This document shows positions 15,547 through 17,456 of a stretch of DNA of 17,456 nt, piece after piece. Each line of letters starts with the position of its first letter. Positions within the stretch are counted from its first letter, which is position 1. Where the stretch lies: assembly GCA_902362275.1 (NCBI GenBank), contig CABIWB010000006.1, positions 1-17,456 of the forward strand. Reading direction: 5' to 3'. The stretch is from Coriobacteriaceae bacterium. Its GTDB lineage: Bacteria; Actinomycetota; Coriobacteriia; Coriobacteriales; Coriobacteriaceae. The notes below the pieces were generated by a model. The model searched no databases and had not been told where the DNA came from. It was given only the letters and a program-made list of their open reading frames with translations. The position numbers were made by a program, and so were the translations under genes.

Positions 15547-15556
15547 AAACCTGTAC
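15545..15556 (-). repeat. Right copy of the 12-bp inverted repeat
   Basis: This is the exact reverse complement of 15435-15446 (AAAAACCTGTAC on the plus strand). It is followed by CTTTTTGTACA, so that TGTAC-N6-GTACA at 15552-15567 forms an additional dyad, which resembles a protein-binding site. Confidence 0.8.
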
Positions 15557-15569
15557 CTTTTTGTACAAC

Positions 15570-15598
15570 AAAAAAAAGCCGCTCAATCAGCGACTTTT
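15570..15598 (-). terminator. Second intrinsic terminator after thrS
   Basis: On the minus strand AAAAGTCGCT-GATTG-AGCGGCTTTT forms a 10-bp stem (one G-U pair), and the T run continues to eight T's. On the plus strand the same stem has a C-A mismatch and a poorer tail, so it serves thrS. It insulates the polysaccharide promoter from thrS read-through. Confidence 0.85.
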
Positions 15599-15612
15599 CT
15601 TATTTCGGCATG

Positions 15613-15647
15613 AAAAAGGCGACCGCCCTTTGTGGACGGTCGCCTTT
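15613..15647 (-). terminator. First intrinsic terminator after thrS
   Basis: AAAGGCGACCG and CGGTCGCCTTT form a perfect 11-bp stem around an 11-nt loop, with five T's at the end on the minus strand, 22 bp after the thrS stop. It is followed about 15 bp later by the second terminator. Confidence 0.88.
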
Positions 15648-15669
15648 GTTAATTGTTATGCAACTTGCC

Positions 15670-17433
15670 TTAGGCGCGAGTCTTGATCTCCTCGAGCACC
15701 TTCGCAACAAACTCGTCAACGCTCATCTGAACGGTCTCGTTGGAGCGATCGCGGACGGAGATGTTGCCGGCCTCGACCTCCTTCTCGCCCAAGATGAGCA
15801 TGTAGGGCACGCGGTCGATGCTGCGGGCCTCGCGAATCTTGTAGCCGATCTTCTCGTCGCGGTCGTCGCAGACCACGCGAATGCCGGCCTCCTCCAGCTT
15901 GGCGCACACCTCGTGGGCGTAGTCGCGGCTCTTCTCAGAGACGGGAAGTGCCTTGACCTGCACGGGAGCCAGCCAAGTGGGGAACTTGCCTGCAAAGTGC
16001 TCAATCAGAATACCGATGAAGCGCTCGATGGAGCCAAAGCACACGCGGTGCAGCATGATGGGGCGCTTCTTGGCACCGTCGGCGTCCACGTACTCCAGAT
16101 CAAAGTTGAGCGGCATCTGGAAATCGAGCTGCACGGTACCGCACTGCCAGGTGCGGCCGAGCGAATCCTCCAGGTGGAAGTCGATCTTGGGGCCGTAGAA
16201 GGCGCCGTCGCCCTCGTTGACCTCGTAGTCCATGCCCAGCTTCTCCAGAGCGGTGCGCAGGCCCTCCTCGGCGCGCGCCCAGTCCTCGTCGGAACCCATG
16301 GAGTCCTCGGGGCGGGTGGAAAGCTCAACGTGATACTTAAAGCCAAACTTTTGGTACACGGAGTCGATGAGGTTGACCACGCCCACGATCTCGTCGGTCA
16401 GCTGGTCGGGACGCACAAACAGGTGGGCGTCGTCCTGGTTAAAACAGCGCACGCGGAACAGACCGTGCAGGGCGCCGCGCAGCTCGTGGCGGTGCACCAG
16501 GCCAATCTCGCCGGCGCGGATGGGCAGCTCGCGGTAGGAGTGCGGCTTGCTCGCGTACACCAGCACGCCGCCCGGGCAGTTCATGGGCTTAATGCAGTAC
16601 TCTTCGTCGTCGATGACGGTGGAGTACATGTTGTCCTTGTAGTGGTCCCAGTGGCCCGAGGTCTTCCACAGCTGCTTATTCATGATGAGCGGCGTGGAGA
16701 TCTCCACGTAGCCGGCCTTGTGGTGGATCTCGCGCCAGTAGTCCAGCAGCGTGTTCTTAAGGATCATGCCGTTGGGCAGGAAGAACGGGAAGCCGGGGGC
16801 CTCGTCGCGCATCATAAAGAGGTCCATCTCGCGGCCGATCTTGCGGTGGTCGCGCTTCTTGGCCTCCTCCAGCATGTGCATGTGCTCGTCGAGCTCTTCC
16901 TTGGTGGCAAAGGCGATGCCGTTGATGCGGGTAAGCATCTTGTTGTCCTTGTCACCCTTCCAGTAGGCGCCCGAGACGCCGGTGAGCTTAAAGGCCTTCA
17001 GCGCCTTGGTGTAGCAGATGTGGGGGCCGACGCACATGTCGATGTAGTCGCCCTGCTGATAGAAGGTGATGCGGGCGTCATCATCCAGGTCGCCGATGTG
17101 CTCGACCTTGTACTTCTCGCCGCGCTCCTCCATAAGGGCGATGGCCTCGGCGCGGGGCTTCTCGAAGACGGTGAACTTGAGGTTCTCCTTGACGATCTTC
17201 TTCATCTCGGCCTCGATCGCGGGGAAGTCGTCCTCGCTGATCTTGACGCCCTCGGGCAGGTCGACGTCGTAGTAGAAGCCGTTGTCGGTCGCGGGGCCGA
17301 AGGCAAAGTCGGCCTCGGGATAGAGACGCTTGATGGCCTGCGCCATGATGTGCGCGGCGGAGTGGCGGATGACGTGAGTGACCTCGTCCTGCGGGAGCTC
17401 GGCCACCGAACCGTCATTGTAGAGTGCCTTCAT
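15670..17433 (-). CDS. thrS: Threonyl-tRNA synthetase lacking the N-terminal TGS domain
   Basis: This 587-residue class II synthetase charges tRNA-Thr. The editing domain is present with HSAAH (24-28) and C134/H138 in CVGPH. The catalytic core has the zinc ligands C286 (MNCPGG), H337 and H462 (LHR), with spacing equal or nearly equal to that of E. coli Cys334/His385/His511. Motif 2 is RHELRGALHGLFRVRCFNQD, and the anticodon-binding domain closes the protein. The first 20 residues lead straight into the editing domain, so the roughly 60-residue TGS domain of typical 640-residue enzymes is absent. The ATG has a GAGAGGAG site 11 nt upstream and no earlier in-frame start fits in the window. It is a housekeeping gene separate from the polysaccharide operon. 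Confidence 0.97.
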   Translation of the reverse strand: MKALYNDGSVAELPQDEVTHVIRHSAAHIMAQAIKRLYPEADFAFGPATDNGFYYDVDLPEGVKISEDDFPAIEAEMKKIVKENLKFTVFEKPRAEAIALMEERGEKYKVEHIGDLDDDARITFYQQGDYIDMCVGPHICYTKALKAFKLTGVSGAYWKGDKDNKMLTRINGIAFATKEELDEHMHMLEEAKKRDHRKIGREMDLFMMRDEAPGFPFFLPNGMILKNTLLDYWREIHHKAGYVEISTPLIMNKQLWKTSGHWDHYKDNMYSTVIDDEEYCIKPMNCPGGVLVYASKPHSYRELPIRAGEIGLVHRHELRGALHGLFRVRCFNQDDAHLFVRPDQLTDEIVGVVNLIDSVYQKFGFKYHVELSTRPEDSMGSDEDWARAEEGLRTALEKLGMDYEVNEGDGAFYGPKIDFHLEDSLGRTWQCGTVQLDFQMPLNFDLEYVDADGAKKRPIMLHRVCFGSIERFIGILIEHFAGKFPTWLAPVQVKALPVSEKSRDYAHEVCAKLEEAGIRVVCDDRDEKIGYKIREARSIDRVPYMLILGEKEVEAGNISVRDRSNETVQMSVDEFVAKVLEEIKTRA

Positions 17434-17456
17434 GGGTATGTTTTCTCCTCTCGGAT

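Larger units (their letters stand above)
15344..15669. other. Gene-free region between thrS and the polysaccharide operon
   Basis: No plausible gene is seen here. In order from the thrS side it holds two intrinsic terminators, a TGTAC/GTACA dyad, the right inverted-repeat copy, promoter-like sequences on both strands, the left repeat copy and the loaP leader hairpin. GTACA/TGTAC pentamers occur four times (15435, 15478, 15552 and 15563), which may mark operator sites for an unknown regulator. Confidence 0.7.

Noticed and set aside
15435..15556. Inverted repeats as ends of an insertion sequence or MITE
   Set aside because: The 98-bp interior has no coding sequence, no target-site duplication is apparent, and it contains promoter-like elements. 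A regulatory or invertible segment fits better, though a MITE remnant is not strictly excluded.
1..17456. tRNA, rRNA, CRISPR array, transposase or phage genes
   Set aside because: I saw no regularly spaced repeats, no tRNA-like cloverleaf and no transposase or phage motifs in any frame.

Overview
The window is a capsular or exopolysaccharide (CPS/EPS) locus of the Wzx/Wzy type, read entirely on the minus strand and bounded on the right by a threonyl-tRNA synthetase gene. The flanking thrS, the nucleotide-sugar genes and the close relatives I recognise by eye point to a gut Actinomycetota of the class Coriobacteriia, most likely Collinsella. This is inference from protein character, GTG/TTG starts and GC content, not from a marker search.

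Layout, in transcription order (right to left): thrS (17433-15670) ends in two tandem intrinsic terminators. A 326-bp gene-free regulatory region follows (15344-15669). It carries promoter-like elements and a 12-bp inverted repeat whose copies are 98 bp apart. The polysaccharide operon then runs: a LoaP/RfaH-like NusG paralogue (15343-14753); an 81-bp leader with a GNRA-type hairpin; a phosphoglycosyl transferase that starts the repeat unit (14671-13922); a phosphohexomutase (13919-12180); a ManC-type GDP-mannose pyrophosphorylase (12180-10828); a WecG/TagA/CpsF GT26 (10816-10064); a GT2 (10064-8976); a GT4 (8909-7819, frameshifted); a LbH acetyltransferase (7822-7262); a GT32 (7245-6523); a Wzy polymerase (6539-5329, frameshifted); a second GT2 (5188-4106); a polysaccharide pyruvyl transferase (4025-2949); a Wzx flippase (2949-1546); and a ferredoxin/FrhB-type protein (1533-298). 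At the left edge, the 3' end of an unidentified plus-strand ORF appears to converge on the operon and ends in a strong hairpin.

How the genes fit together: the phosphoglycosyl transferase loads the first sugar-phosphate on undecaprenyl phosphate. The mutase and ManC supply GDP-mannose. The five glycosyltransferases build the repeat, which the acetyl- and pyruvyl-transferases decorate. Wzx flips it and Wzy polymerises it. LoaP is expected to let RNA polymerase cross this roughly 15-kb operon. No Wzz/BY-kinase, LCP ligase or other chain-length and attachment gene is in the window.

Most notable: three separate lesions interrupt the variable part of the cluster. Wzy is broken by one missing T in a T run. 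GT4 is broken at an A7 run that is also a perfect A-AAA-AAG slippery heptamer. A GT2 stops at a TGA, after which 19 more in-frame codons continue to a TAG just 6 nt before the next gene. Together with the inverted-repeat-flanked promoter region, this could be a capsule locus in an OFF state. It could also be sequencing error in the homopolymers. The central genes (about 4,000-8,900) look much more AT-rich than thrS, the mutase and manC, as expected for a horizontally exchanged cassette.
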